64,000 bases of DNA from Micromonospora chersina. Lineage in GTDB: Bacteria; Actinomycetota; Actinomycetes; Mycobacteriales; Micromonosporaceae. The stretch covers positions 1,426,001-1,490,000 of the forward strand of contig NZ_FMIB01000002.1 of NCBI RefSeq assembly GCF_900091475.1, read 5' to 3'. The translations under genes were made by a program, and so were the position numbers. Below the pieces are notes generated by a model, which was not told the DNA's origin, did no database searches, and saw only the letters and a list, made by a program, of their open reading frames with translations. Positions within the stretch are counted from its first letter, which is position 1. Each line of letters begins with the position of its first letter. Below, piece by piece: positions 18,095 through 25,796 of the stretch.

Positions 18095-20896
18095 TCAGGC
18101 GGTGGCGTGATAGGCCAGCACGCCCCGGTTGACCGCCGCGATGGCCTGCCGGGCGGTCGAGCGCAGCTCGGTGGACGCGCCGCCGGAGTCGGCGAGCTGG
18201 CCGAGCAGGTCGACCACCTGCCGGGCCCAGCGGACGAAGTCGCCGGCCGGCATCTCGCCGTCGATCTGGTGCCCGCTGGCCAGCACCTTGGCCAGGGCCT
18301 CGCCCCGCGCCCAGCGGTAGATCGGCCAGGCGAAGCCGAGATCCGGCTCGCGGGTGACCGCCAGGCCGCGCGACGCCTCGTCGGCCTCGATGTCGCCCCA
18401 CAGCTTCAGCGTCTCGTCGACCGCCTCCGCGACCGGGCCGCGGGGCAGACCGGCCCGCTCGTCGACGTCCCGGCGGGCCTCGAACACCACCACCGAGACG
18501 GCGGCGGCCAGCTCGGCCGGGGAGAGCCCGTCCCACACCTTGCGGCGCAGGCACTCGGCGACCAGCAGGTCGGCCTCGGTCCAGATCCGGCCGAGCATCC
18601 GGCCGGCGTCGGTCACCTCACCCTCCGCGGTGAGGTAGCCGCGCGCGGTCAGCAGCGCCACGATCCGGTCGAAGGTGCGGGCCAGCGAACCGGTCCGGCC
18701 GGCCACCCGCTGGCGCAGCTCCTCGGTGTCGCGTTCCAGGCGGCGGCGCCGCTCGGCCCAGCGGGCGTGCTCCTCCCGGTCGGGGCAGGCGTGGCAGGGG
18801 TGCCGGCGCAGCTCGGTGCGGAGCTGGCTGAGCCGGTGGTCCTCGCCGACCGCCTGCCGGGAGCGCCCGCCCCGGCGGCCGCCGTGCCGGTCCAGCCCTG
18901 TGCCGCTGACCTCGGCGGCCAGGTCCCGGCGGGCCGCCGGCGAGCGGTGGTTGAAGTGCTTCGGCACCCGGATCCGGGCGAGCACCTCGGCCGGGGTGGT
19001 GAAGTCGCCGGGGCTTACCCGCCCGGCCCAGCGGTCCTGGGTGAGCACCAGCGGGCGGGGCTCGCCGAAGCCGCCGGTGGCCGGGTCGAGCACCACCGCG
19101 AGGCCGGCCCGCCGGCCCGAGGGCACCCGGATCACGTCGCCGACCCGCAGCCGCTCCAGCGAGGCGACCGCCGCCGCCTTGCGCTGGGTCTGCCCCTGCC
19201 GGGCGATGGCGCGCTCCCGGTCGGCGATGGCCACCCGCAGGGCGAAGTATTCGTCGAAGTCACCCTGGTGGCAGGTCGCCTCGACGCCGTACGCCTCGAT
19301 CGTCTCGGTGTTGCGCTGCACCTGCCGGGCCAGGCCGACCACCGACCGGTCCGCCTGGAACTGCGCGAACGAGGACTCCAGAAGGGCCCGGGCCGGCTCC
19401 GCGCCGACGGTGCCGACCAGGTTGACGGCCATGTTGTAGGAGGGCCGGAAGCTGGACCGCAGCGGATAGGTGCGGGTCGAGGCGAGGCCCGCCACGTGCC
19501 GGGGGTCGGTCTCCGGCGACCAGACCACCACGGCGTGCCCCTCGACGTCGATGCCGCGCCGGCCGGCCCGCCCGGTGAGCTGCGTGTACTCCCCCGGGGT
19601 GAGGTCGACGTGCGCCTCGCCGTTGAACTTGACCAGGCGCTCCAGCACCACGCAGCGGGCCGGCATGTTGATGCCCAGGGCGAGGGTCTCGGTGGCGAAG
19701 ACCGCCTTCACCAGGCCGCGGACGAACAGCTCCTCGACGACCTCCTTGAACGCGGGCAGCATGCCGGCGTGGTGGGAGGCGAGCCCGCGCTCCAGCCCGT
19801 CGAGCCACTCCCAGTAGCCCAGCACGGTCAGGTCCTCGCCCGGAATGGCGGTGATCCGCGACTCGACGACCTGCCGGATCTCGGCGCGCTCCTCGGGCGA
19901 GGTGAGCCGCAGCCCGGCGGCGAGGCACTGCTGGACGGCCGCCTGGCAGCCGGCCCGGCTGAAGATGAACAGGATCGCCGGCAGCAGGTTCTCCCGATCT
20001 AGCCGCTCGACGATGTCGGGACGCAGGGGACCGCGCCACCGGGGTCCACGGCGGCCCGCACCGGGGCCCGCGCTGCGCCCCTCCCCCAGCTCCAGCCGGC
20101 GCACGGTGTCGCGGGTGTAGCGCAGCAGCTCCGGGTGGACGTCGTGCTTGCGGGCGGCGTCCGCGTCGTGGAACAGGTCGAACATGCGCCTGCCGACCAG
20201 CATGTGCTGCCAGAGCGGCACCGGGCGGTGCTCGCTGACCACCACGGCGGTCTCGCCGCGCACGGTGACCAGCCAGTCGGCGAACTCCTCGGCGTTGGAG
20301 ACGGTGGCCGAGAGCGAGACCAGGGTGACCGAGGCGGGCAGGTGGATGATCACCTCTTCCCAGACGCCGCCGCGGAACCGGTCGGCGAGGTAGTGCACCT
20401 CGTCCATCACCACGTAGGCCAGGCCCTCGAGGGTGGCCGAGCCGGCGTAGAGCATGTTGCGCAGCACCTCGGTGGTCATCACCACCACGGGCGCGTCGCC
20501 GTTGATCGCGTTGTCACCGGTGAGCAGGCCGACCTGCTCGGCGCCGTAGCGGTCGACCAGGTCGTGGTACTTCTGGTTCGACAGCGCCTTGATCGGGGTG
20601 GTGTAGAAGCACTTGCGGCGGGTGGTCGGCCCCCCGCCGCCGTCGGCCGCCGCCGGCTTGCCGGCCGTGCCGCGCAGCGCCAGGTGTACGGCGAATTCGC
20701 CCACCACGGTCTTGCCGGCGCCGGTGGGAGCGCACACCAGCACACCACTGCCCCGTTCCAGGGCCTCGCACGCCTCCCGCTGGAAGTCGTCGAGGTCGAA
20801 CCCCAGATCGCGGGCGAATTCGTCCAGGGCCGGGAAGGCGGAGGCCTGCGCGGCCCGGCGGCGCGCCGCGGCGTACCGCTCGGCGGGGCTCGACAT
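18095..20896 (-). CDS. helY: HelY-type Ski2-like DEAD/DEAH-box RNA helicase
   Basis: A 933-residue superfamily 2 helicase. Walker A APTGAGKT is at 56-63, DEVHYL is motif II, and QLTGRAGRRG is motif VI. Then come the Ski2/Mtr4-type winged-helix and helical-bundle regions, including a CHAC pair near residue 700. It probably unwinds RNA in decay or processing. In mycobacteria helY follows tatA-tatC; here about 9 kb separate them. ATG 20896 has no Shine-Dalgarno, but TAATCT ends 7 nt upstream, suggesting a leaderless mRNA. It is divergent from an HAD gene. Confidence 0.92.
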   Translation of the reverse strand: MSSPAERYAAARRRAAQASAFPALDEFARDLGFDLDDFQREACEALERGSGVLVCAPTGAGKTVVGEFAVHLALRGTAGKPAAADGGGGPTTRRKCFYTTPIKALSNQKYHDLVDRYGAEQVGLLTGDNAINGDAPVVVMTTEVLRNMLYAGSATLEGLAYVVMDEVHYLADRFRGGVWEEVIIHLPASVTLVSLSATVSNAEEFADWLVTVRGETAVVVSEHRPVPLWQHMLVGRRMFDLFHDADAARKHDVHPELLRYTRDTVRRLELGEGRSAGPGAGRRGPRWRGPLRPDIVERLDRENLLPAILFIFSRAGCQAAVQQCLAAGLRLTSPEERAEIRQVVESRITAIPGEDLTVLGYWEWLDGLERGLASHHAGMLPAFKEVVEELFVRGLVKAVFATETLALGINMPARCVVLERLVKFNGEAHVDLTPGEYTQLTGRAGRRGIDVEGHAVVVWSPETDPRHVAGLASTRTYPLRSSFRPSYNMAVNLVGTVGAEPARALLESSFAQFQADRSVVGLARQVQRNTETIEAYGVEATCHQGDFDEYFALRVAIADRERAIARQGQTQRKAAAVASLERLRVGDVIRVPSGRRAGLAVVLDPATGGFGEPRPLVLTQDRWAGRVSPGDFTTPAEVLARIRVPKHFNHRSPAARRDLAAEVSGTGLDRHGGRRGGRSRQAVGEDHRLSQLRTELRRHPCHACPDREEHARWAERRRRLERDTEELRQRVAGRTGSLARTFDRIVALLTARGYLTAEGEVTDAGRMLGRIWTEADLLVAECLRRKVWDGLSPAELAAAVSVVVFEARRDVDERAGLPRGPVAEAVDETLKLWGDIEADEASRGLAVTREPDLGFAWPIYRWARGEALAKVLASGHQIDGEMPAGDFVRWARQVVDLLGQLADSGGASTELRSTARQAIAAVNRGVLAYHATA

Positions 20897-20903
20897 GTCC
20901 CCA

Positions 20904-20975
20904 AGATTAATCGGTGGGGCCGACGGCCACCGGCCAAGGCCGTCCGGCAGGTGGGTCGGAGCGGGTCGGTAGGGT
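20904..20975. promoter_or_regulatory. Divergent leaderless promoters for helY and the HAD gene
   Basis: TAATCT (20909-20904, minus) lies 7 nt before the helY ATG, and TAGGGT (20970-20975, plus) lies 7 nt before GTG 20983. Both fit -10 elements whose transcripts begin at the start codon. Confidence 0.55.
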
Positions 20976-20982
20976 GCACGAC

Positions 20983-21747
20983 GTGCCGGATCATGCCGAA
21001 CCGCCCCGACTCTCGAGCGGCGCCGACGACGCCGTCCGCCCGAGCCCGTCCCGTCGCCCCGTGGAGGCGGTGCTCTTCGACTTCCACGGCACCCTCGCCC
21101 AGGTGGAGGAGCCCCGCGAGTGGGTGCTCGCCGCCGCCGCGGCCTGCGGGGTCGAGCTGGACCGGGTGCGGGCCACCGCGCTGGCCGACCGGCTGCTCAC
21201 GGCCGGCCGGGCGGGCGGGCCGCTGCCGGCCCGGGTGCCGCCCCGGCTGGCCGAGCTCTGGGCCGACCGGGACCTCTACCCGCACGCCCACCGGGGTGCG
21301 TACACGGGGCTGGCCGAGACGGTCGACGCCGGCATCGAGGGGTTCGCCGACGCGCTCTACGAGCGGTTGCTGATTCCCGAGGGCTGGGTGCCGTACCCGG
21401 ACACCGAGCCGGTGCTGGGCGCCCTGCGGGAGGCGGGGGTGAAGGTGGCGGTGGTCAGCAACATCGGCTTCGACCTCCGGCCGCTGTTCGCCGCCTGGAA
21501 GCTGGACGGGCTGGTCGACGCCTGGGCCCTGTCGTACGAGGTGGGGCGCTGCAAGCCGGACCCGGGGATCTTCCTGCGGGCGTGCGGGATGCTCGGCGTC
21601 GACCCGGAGCGGACGCTCATGGTGGGTGACACCCCCGCCGACGCGGGCGCGGTACGGGCCGGCTGCGGGGTGCTGGTGCTGCCCTGCGCGGACCCGGGCC
21701 GGTCGAACGGGCTGGGCGCCGTCCTCGACCTCGCCCTGCGCAACTGA
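20983..21747 (+). CDS. HAD-superfamily hydrolase
   Basis: A 254-residue haloacid dehalogenase-like phosphatase. It has the DFHGTLA nucleophile motif (Asp-x-Asp replaced by Asp-Phe-His), VVSNIG motif II, the KPDPGIF Lys motif and GDTPADAGA motif IV. The His in place of the second Asp of motif I is a departure from the usual phosphatase DxD and could alter the chemistry. Start GTG 20983 was chosen because TAGGGT lies 7 nt upstream. Substrate unknown; it lies next to an EamA exporter. Confidence 0.85.
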   Translation: MPDHAEPPRLSSGADDAVRPSPSRRPVEAVLFDFHGTLAQVEEPREWVLAAAAACGVELDRVRATALADRLLTAGRAGGPLPARVPPRLAELWADRDLYPHAHRGAYTGLAETVDAGIEGFADALYERLLIPEGWVPYPDTEPVLGALREAGVKVAVVSNIGFDLRPLFAAWKLDGLVDAWALSYEVGRCKPDPGIFLRACGMLGVDPERTLMVGDTPADAGAVRAGCGVLVLPCADPGRSNGLGAVLDLALRN

Positions 21748-21814
21748 CCGCACCGGTCGGACGGCCGGGCGGCCCGGCGGCACCGCGGCTGACCAGCGGC
21801 GCTAGCGTAACGGC

Positions 21815-22780
21815 ATGACGTCCGACCGCTCCTTTCGTTCCCGGCTACCCGGACGGCTCTCCGGCGGCCGGGTGGGCGCGGTCGGGCTGGTGCTCGGCGG
21901 GGCGCTGTCGGTGCAGTTCGGCTCGGCGGTGGCCGCGCTGCTGTTCCCGCGTACCGGGGTGGCCGGGGCGGTCACCCTGCGGCTGACCATCGGCGCGCTG
22001 CTCATGCTGGCCGTGTGCCGCCCCCGGCTACGGGGGCACGGCCGGGGCGACTGGGTGGCCGTGGTGGCCTTCGGGCTGGCGCTGGCCGGCATGAATTCGA
22101 TCTTCTACCAGGCGATCGAGCGGATCCCGCTGGGGCCGGCCGTGACCCTGGAGGTGCTCGGGCCGCTGGCGCTGTCCGTGGTCACGGCCCGACGGCTCGC
22201 GGCCTGGTGCTGGGCCGGGCTGGCGCTGGCCGGGGTGGCCCTGCTCGGCCAGGGCGGGTTCGACCGGCTGGACCCGGTCGGCGCCGGGCTGGCGCTGGCC
22301 GCGGGCGCGCTCTGGGCCGCGTACATCGTCTGCTCCGCCCGGGTCGGCGGGCGGTTCCCCCGGGCCGACGGCCTGGCCCTCGCGCTCGCGGTGGCCGCGC
22401 TGGTCACCCTGCCGATCGGGCTGGTCGGCTCCGGCGGCCGGCTGTGGCACCCGGCGGTGCTGGGCCTCGGCACCGGGCTGGCCCTGCTCGCCTCGGTGCT
22501 GCCGTACACCCTGGAGCTGCTGGCGCTGCGGCGGCTGCCCACGGCGACCTTCGCCGTGCTCATGAGCCTCGGGCCGGCGATCGCCGCGCTGGCCGGCTGG
22601 CTCGTGCTCGGCCAGGCGCTGCACCCCGTGGAGGTGCTCGCCATCGGCCTGGTGATCGCCGCCAGCATCGGCGCGGTACGGGCCGGCGCGCCGGCGGCCG
22701 CGCCGCCGCCCGCCGGGCCGGGCGCCGAGGGCGCCGCGCTGGTCAGCGCAGCAGCCGCACCGCCGCCGGCACCGCGCTGA
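21815..22780 (+). CDS. EamA/DMT-family transporter (RhtA-like exporter)
   Basis: A 321-residue drug/metabolite transporter with ten hydrophobic helices in two EamA repeats and a Pro/Ala-rich C-terminal tail. The LEVLGPLALSVV and LPTATFAVLMSLGPAIAALAG segments resemble RhtA-type threonine/homoserine exporters. It probably exports amino acids or related metabolites. TAGCGT (21803-21808) is 6 nt before the ATG, so the mRNA is likely leaderless. The 3' end overlaps the convergent kinase gene by 38 bp. Confidence 0.85.
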   Translation: MTSDRSFRSRLPGRLSGGRVGAVGLVLGGALSVQFGSAVAALLFPRTGVAGAVTLRLTIGALLMLAVCRPRLRGHGRGDWVAVVAFGLALAGMNSIFYQAIERIPLGPAVTLEVLGPLALSVVTARRLAAWCWAGLALAGVALLGQGGFDRLDPVGAGLALAAGALWAAYIVCSARVGGRFPRADGLALALAVAALVTLPIGLVGSGGRLWHPAVLGLGTGLALLASVLPYTLELLALRRLPTATFAVLMSLGPAIAALAGWLVLGQALHPVEVLAIGLVIAASIGAVRAGAPAAAPPPAGPGAEGAALVSAAAAPPPAPR

Positions 22781-23660
22781 CCCACACCGGGAGGTCGAAC
22801 GCCCGCTCCCCGTCGACGTACGTGGTGATGCCCTCGGCGTCCAACTCGACGGTGCGGGCCCGGTAGCTGCGCACCAGCGGGTGCGTGACGTGGGTGCCCT
22901 GGTAGATGCGGGGTTTGACCCGCATGAGGGTGCGCCGGTCGAAGCGGCCGCCCACCACCACGTCCAGCAGGCCGTCGTGCGGGTCGGCGTCAGGACAGAT
23001 CCGCATGCCGCCGCCGTAGCTGGCCGCGTTGCCGACCGCGACCAGCACCGCGTCGACCTCCTGCTCCACCCCGTCGAGGCGCAGCCGGTAGCGGCGTGGC
23101 CGCAGCCGGGCCAGCTCGACGAGGATGGCCAGGTCGTAGCGGCGCGGGCCGCGCGGCCAGCGCATCCGGTTGGCGCGCTCGTTGACGATCGCGTCGAAGC
23201 CGGCGGCCAGGACGGCGCCGTACCAGCGGTCGCCGCCCGCGGGGGTGGTCAGCCGGGCCAGGTCGACCGCTTGGGTCCGGCCGTCGCGCAGGGCGTCGGC
23301 GATCACGCCGGCGGCGGCGAGCGGGTCGGCCGGGAAGCCGGTGTCCACGGCGAAGTCGTTGCCGGTGCCGGCGGGGACCGGACCGAACGGCACCGCGGTG
23401 CCCGCGACCGCCTGCAACGCCCGGTGCACCGTGCCGTCCCCGCCCACGGCGACCAGCGCCCCGGCGCCGTCGGCGACCGCGGCGTGGCACGCGGCCTCCG
23501 CCTCCTCCGGGGTACGCGCCGACAGCAGTTCCACCGGCCGGCCGGCGCCGCCCAGCCGCTCCAGCAGCCGGGGCAGCAGGCCACGGTGGCGTCCCCGGCC
23601 GGCGGTCGGGTTGGCGAGCACGGCCACCGGGCCGGGCGGGACAAGATCGTGCGCGGTCAC
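22743..23660 (-). CDS. Diacylglycerol kinase/lipid kinase family protein
   Basis: A 305-residue DAGK-catalytic-domain kinase: ANPTAGRGRH at the start, GGDGTVHRAL and PAGTGNDFA nucleotide-binding motifs, and DGLLDVVV with YVDGE near the C-terminus. It phosphorylates diacylglycerol, sphingosine-like or polyprenyl lipids using ATP, acting at the inner membrane surface. Start GTG 23660 follows TACGGT by 7 nt; upstream codons in the same frame look non-coding. It overlaps the convergent EamA gene. Confidence 0.88.
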   Translation of the reverse strand: MTAHDLVPPGPVAVLANPTAGRGRHRGLLPRLLERLGGAGRPVELLSARTPEEAEAACHAAVADGAGALVAVGGDGTVHRALQAVAGTAVPFGPVPAGTGNDFAVDTGFPADPLAAAGVIADALRDGRTQAVDLARLTTPAGGDRWYGAVLAAGFDAIVNERANRMRWPRGPRRYDLAILVELARLRPRRYRLRLDGVEQEVDAVLVAVGNAASYGGGMRICPDADPHDGLLDVVVGGRFDRRTLMRVKPRIYQGTHVTHPLVRSYRARTVELDAEGITTYVDGERAFDLPVWVSAVPAAVRLLR

Positions 23661-23740
23661 GGCGAGCACCGTACGGCACGAGCCAGGCCGTTCACCAGGG
23701 GTGACACCGTCCCGTGCCACCGCCGGCCGGGCGCGCCGGA

Positions 23741-24784
23741 TCAGAAGGTGATGCGCACCTTCAGCGCGGTCCGCTCGTCCATCGCCCGGTAGCCGTCCGG
23801 CACCCCGTCGAGGGTCACCGACCGGTCGAACACCGGGGACGGGTCGATGGTTCCGGCCAGCACGTCGGCCAGCAGTTCCGGGATGTACGCCCGGGCCGGC
23901 GCGACGCCGCCCGCGAGGGCCACGTTGCGGTTGAACATCTGGCCGATGTCCACCCCGGCGCTGCCGCCGTGCGGGACCCCGACGTAGCCGACCGCCCCGC
24001 CGTCGCGGGCGATGGAGATCGCCGTCCGCATGGAGTCCTCGGTGCCGACCGCCTCCAGCACGGCGTGCGCGCCGTGCCCCCTGGTCAGCTCCCGCACCGC
24101 GGCGATCGCCGCCTCGCCACGCTCGGCCACCACGTCGGTGGCCCCGAACGAGCGGGCGATGTCGGTGCGGGCGGTGTGCCGGCCCAGCGCGATGATCCGC
24201 TCCGCGCCGAGCCGCTTCGCGGCGAGCACCCCGCAGAGCCCGACCGCGCCGTCACCGACCACGGCGACGGTGGCCCCGGGGCGGACCCGGGCGGCCAGGG
24301 CGGCGTGGTGGCCGGTGGCCAGCACGTCGGAGAGGGCCAGCAGCGCGGTGAGCAGCCGCTCGTCGCCGGCCGCCTCGGCAGGCAGCCTCACCAGGGTGCC
24401 GTCGGCGTACGGCACCCGGACCGCCTCGCCCTGACCGCCGTCGGAGCCGACGGAGCCCCAGAAGCCGCCGTCCGGGCAGGAGGTGTGCAGCCCCTCCCGG
24501 CAGAAGTCGCAGGTGCCGTCGGACCAGACGAACGGCGCCACCACCAGGTCGCCGACCCGCACCGAGCCGACCTCGGCGCCGACGGCCTCGACCACGCCGA
24601 GGAACTCGTGCCCGATGCGTTGCCCCGGCTGCCGCTGCGCCACCCCGCGGTACGCCCACAGGTCGCTGCCGCAGATGCAGGCCAGCACGACGCGGACGAC
24701 GGCGTCGGTGGGGGTGCGGACGGCGGCGTCCGGCACCTCCTCGACCCGGACGTCGTTCGGGCCGTGGATCACGGTGGCGCGCAT
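23741..24784 (-). CDS. Zinc-dependent alcohol dehydrogenase
   Basis: A 347-residue MDR alcohol dehydrogenase. Catalytic-zinc motifs are Cys38-Gly-Ser-Asp and His59-Glu60; structural-zinc-like cysteines are 92, 95 and 103, with the usual fourth Cys not obvious. The Rossmann GDGAVGLCGV motif is near 176. It resembles the threonine/formaldehyde dehydrogenase-like IMP dehydrogenase relatives of actinobacteria. The MRATVIHGPND start is typical. It is probably a single gene; substrate unknown. Confidence 0.88.
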   Translation of the reverse strand: MRATVIHGPNDVRVEEVPDAAVRTPTDAVVRVVLACICGSDLWAYRGVAQRQPGQRIGHEFLGVVEAVGAEVGSVRVGDLVVAPFVWSDGTCDFCREGLHTSCPDGGFWGSVGSDGGQGEAVRVPYADGTLVRLPAEAAGDERLLTALLALSDVLATGHHAALAARVRPGATVAVVGDGAVGLCGVLAAKRLGAERIIALGRHTARTDIARSFGATDVVAERGEAAIAAVRELTRGHGAHAVLEAVGTEDSMRTAISIARDGGAVGYVGVPHGGSAGVDIGQMFNRNVALAGGVAPARAYIPELLADVLAGTIDPSPVFDRSVTLDGVPDGYRAMDERTALKVRITF

Positions 24785-24896
24785 GGCGGAGGTCCTCCCG
24801 ATGGGCGGGGCGGGCGCCGGGCCGGTGCGGCCGGCGGCGGGGCGGGCGGCCCCGGGCGAACACTAGACCGCCCGGGATTCGCCGCGGCTCCGGTTT

Positions 24897-24942
24897 CCCC
24901 GCCGGGTGGCGGGGCTCACCGGTCGACCCGCCGGCAGGCGGG
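24897..24942 (-). terminator. Two hairpins downstream of the cupredoxin lipoprotein
   Basis: CCCCGCC-GGGT-GGCGGGG (24897-24914) and CCCGCC-GGCA-GGCGGG (24927-24942) follow the stop at 24952 on the minus strand. They probably terminate the lipoprotein transcript before the ADH gene. Confidence 0.5.
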
Positions 24943-24951
24943 GCGCACCGG

Positions 24952-25650
24952 TCAGCGCACGACGAACTGTCGGGTCACCGGCTCGACGCCGTCGCCCTGG
25001 ACCTTCAGCGTCCAGGTGCCGGCGCCGCCGAGCACCACTACCGCCTCCGCCTTGCCGCCCGGCTTCACCTTGATCTCGGCGGCCGGCTTGGCGTCCGGGT
25101 CGAGCACGTGCAGCGTCCGGGCGCCGGTGGTCTTGTTCGTCACCCGCAACGCGATCTTCTCGCCGGGCTCGGCAATCAGCCCGTCGGCGCCGGCGATCCC
25201 GGCCCCCGTCAGCTCGACGGCGACCTCCCGGTCGTACGCCGTCTCGGCCGCGGCGCTGGCCACCGTGCCGTCGTCGGAGACGGTGATCCGGGTCCGCATC
25301 CCGTCGCCCTTCCGGCCGGGCTTGCAGGCGACCTCGTACAGGCCGGTGGCGAGGGTGGCGCGCAGGTCGCCGGTCTTCCCCGGCGCGACCTCCGCCGTCT
25401 CGGCCACCACCTTGGTGAACCCGGCGTCCTCCCGCCCGTAGAGGTAGACCCCGGTGGCCTGCTGCCCCCGGTTGGTCACCGTGAAGGTGACCGCGCCCGG
25501 ATTGAAGAGGGTGGTGGTGACCTCGCAACTGGTGTCGGTGGCGGTCACCGGGACCTGGCTGCCCTTCGGGGCGGTGTCGTCGTCACCGCAGGCGGTGAGG
25601 GCGGCGGTGGCGCAGATGGCGACCACGACGGCGGCGGTACGGCTCTTCAT
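24952..25650 (-). CDS. Lipoprotein with EfeO-type cupredoxin-like domain
   Basis: A 232-residue lipoprotein: basic start, hydrophobic helix and a lipobox LTAC with Cys21. Residues about 30-105 match the N-terminal cupredoxin domain of EfeO (GAVTFTVTNRGQQATGVYLY, GLYEVACKPG). About 110-225 hold a second beta-sandwich-like region ending in GTWTLKVQGDG. The EfeO peptidase M75 domain is absent, as are EfeU/EfeB genes, so a full ferrous uptake system is not implied. A role in metal or redox binding at the cell surface is inference. ATG 25650 has CGGAGAG upstream. Confidence 0.78.
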   Translation of the reverse strand: MKSRTAAVVVAICATAALTACGDDDTAPKGSQVPVTATDTSCEVTTTLFNPGAVTFTVTNRGQQATGVYLYGREDAGFTKVVAETAEVAPGKTGDLRATLATGLYEVACKPGRKGDGMRTRITVSDDGTVASAAAETAYDREVAVELTGAGIAGADGLIAEPGEKIALRVTNKTTGARTLHVLDPDAKPAAEIKVKPGGKAEAVVVLGGAGTWTLKVQGDGVEPVTRQFVVR

Positions 25651-25796
25651 CGGCTCTCCGGAGCGGAGGTCAGCGTGCTGACCAGAACGGGCGCCGACAA
25701 CCGCCCCGGCACACCGCCCGGGGGGACTCGGCGGAGTCAGGAGAGTGTAAGCGTGCCGGCCGTGCTGGCAAGGGGACAGGGCGGCGCGATCGGCGG

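Noticed and set aside
18107..20002. Long plus-strand open frame antisense to helY
   Set aside because: The opposite strand encodes a clear helicase; the antisense translation has no recognisable domain.
24866..24886. ACTAGACC near 24870 considered as a DasR site
   Set aside because: Only a half-site matches; the left arm of the consensus is absent.
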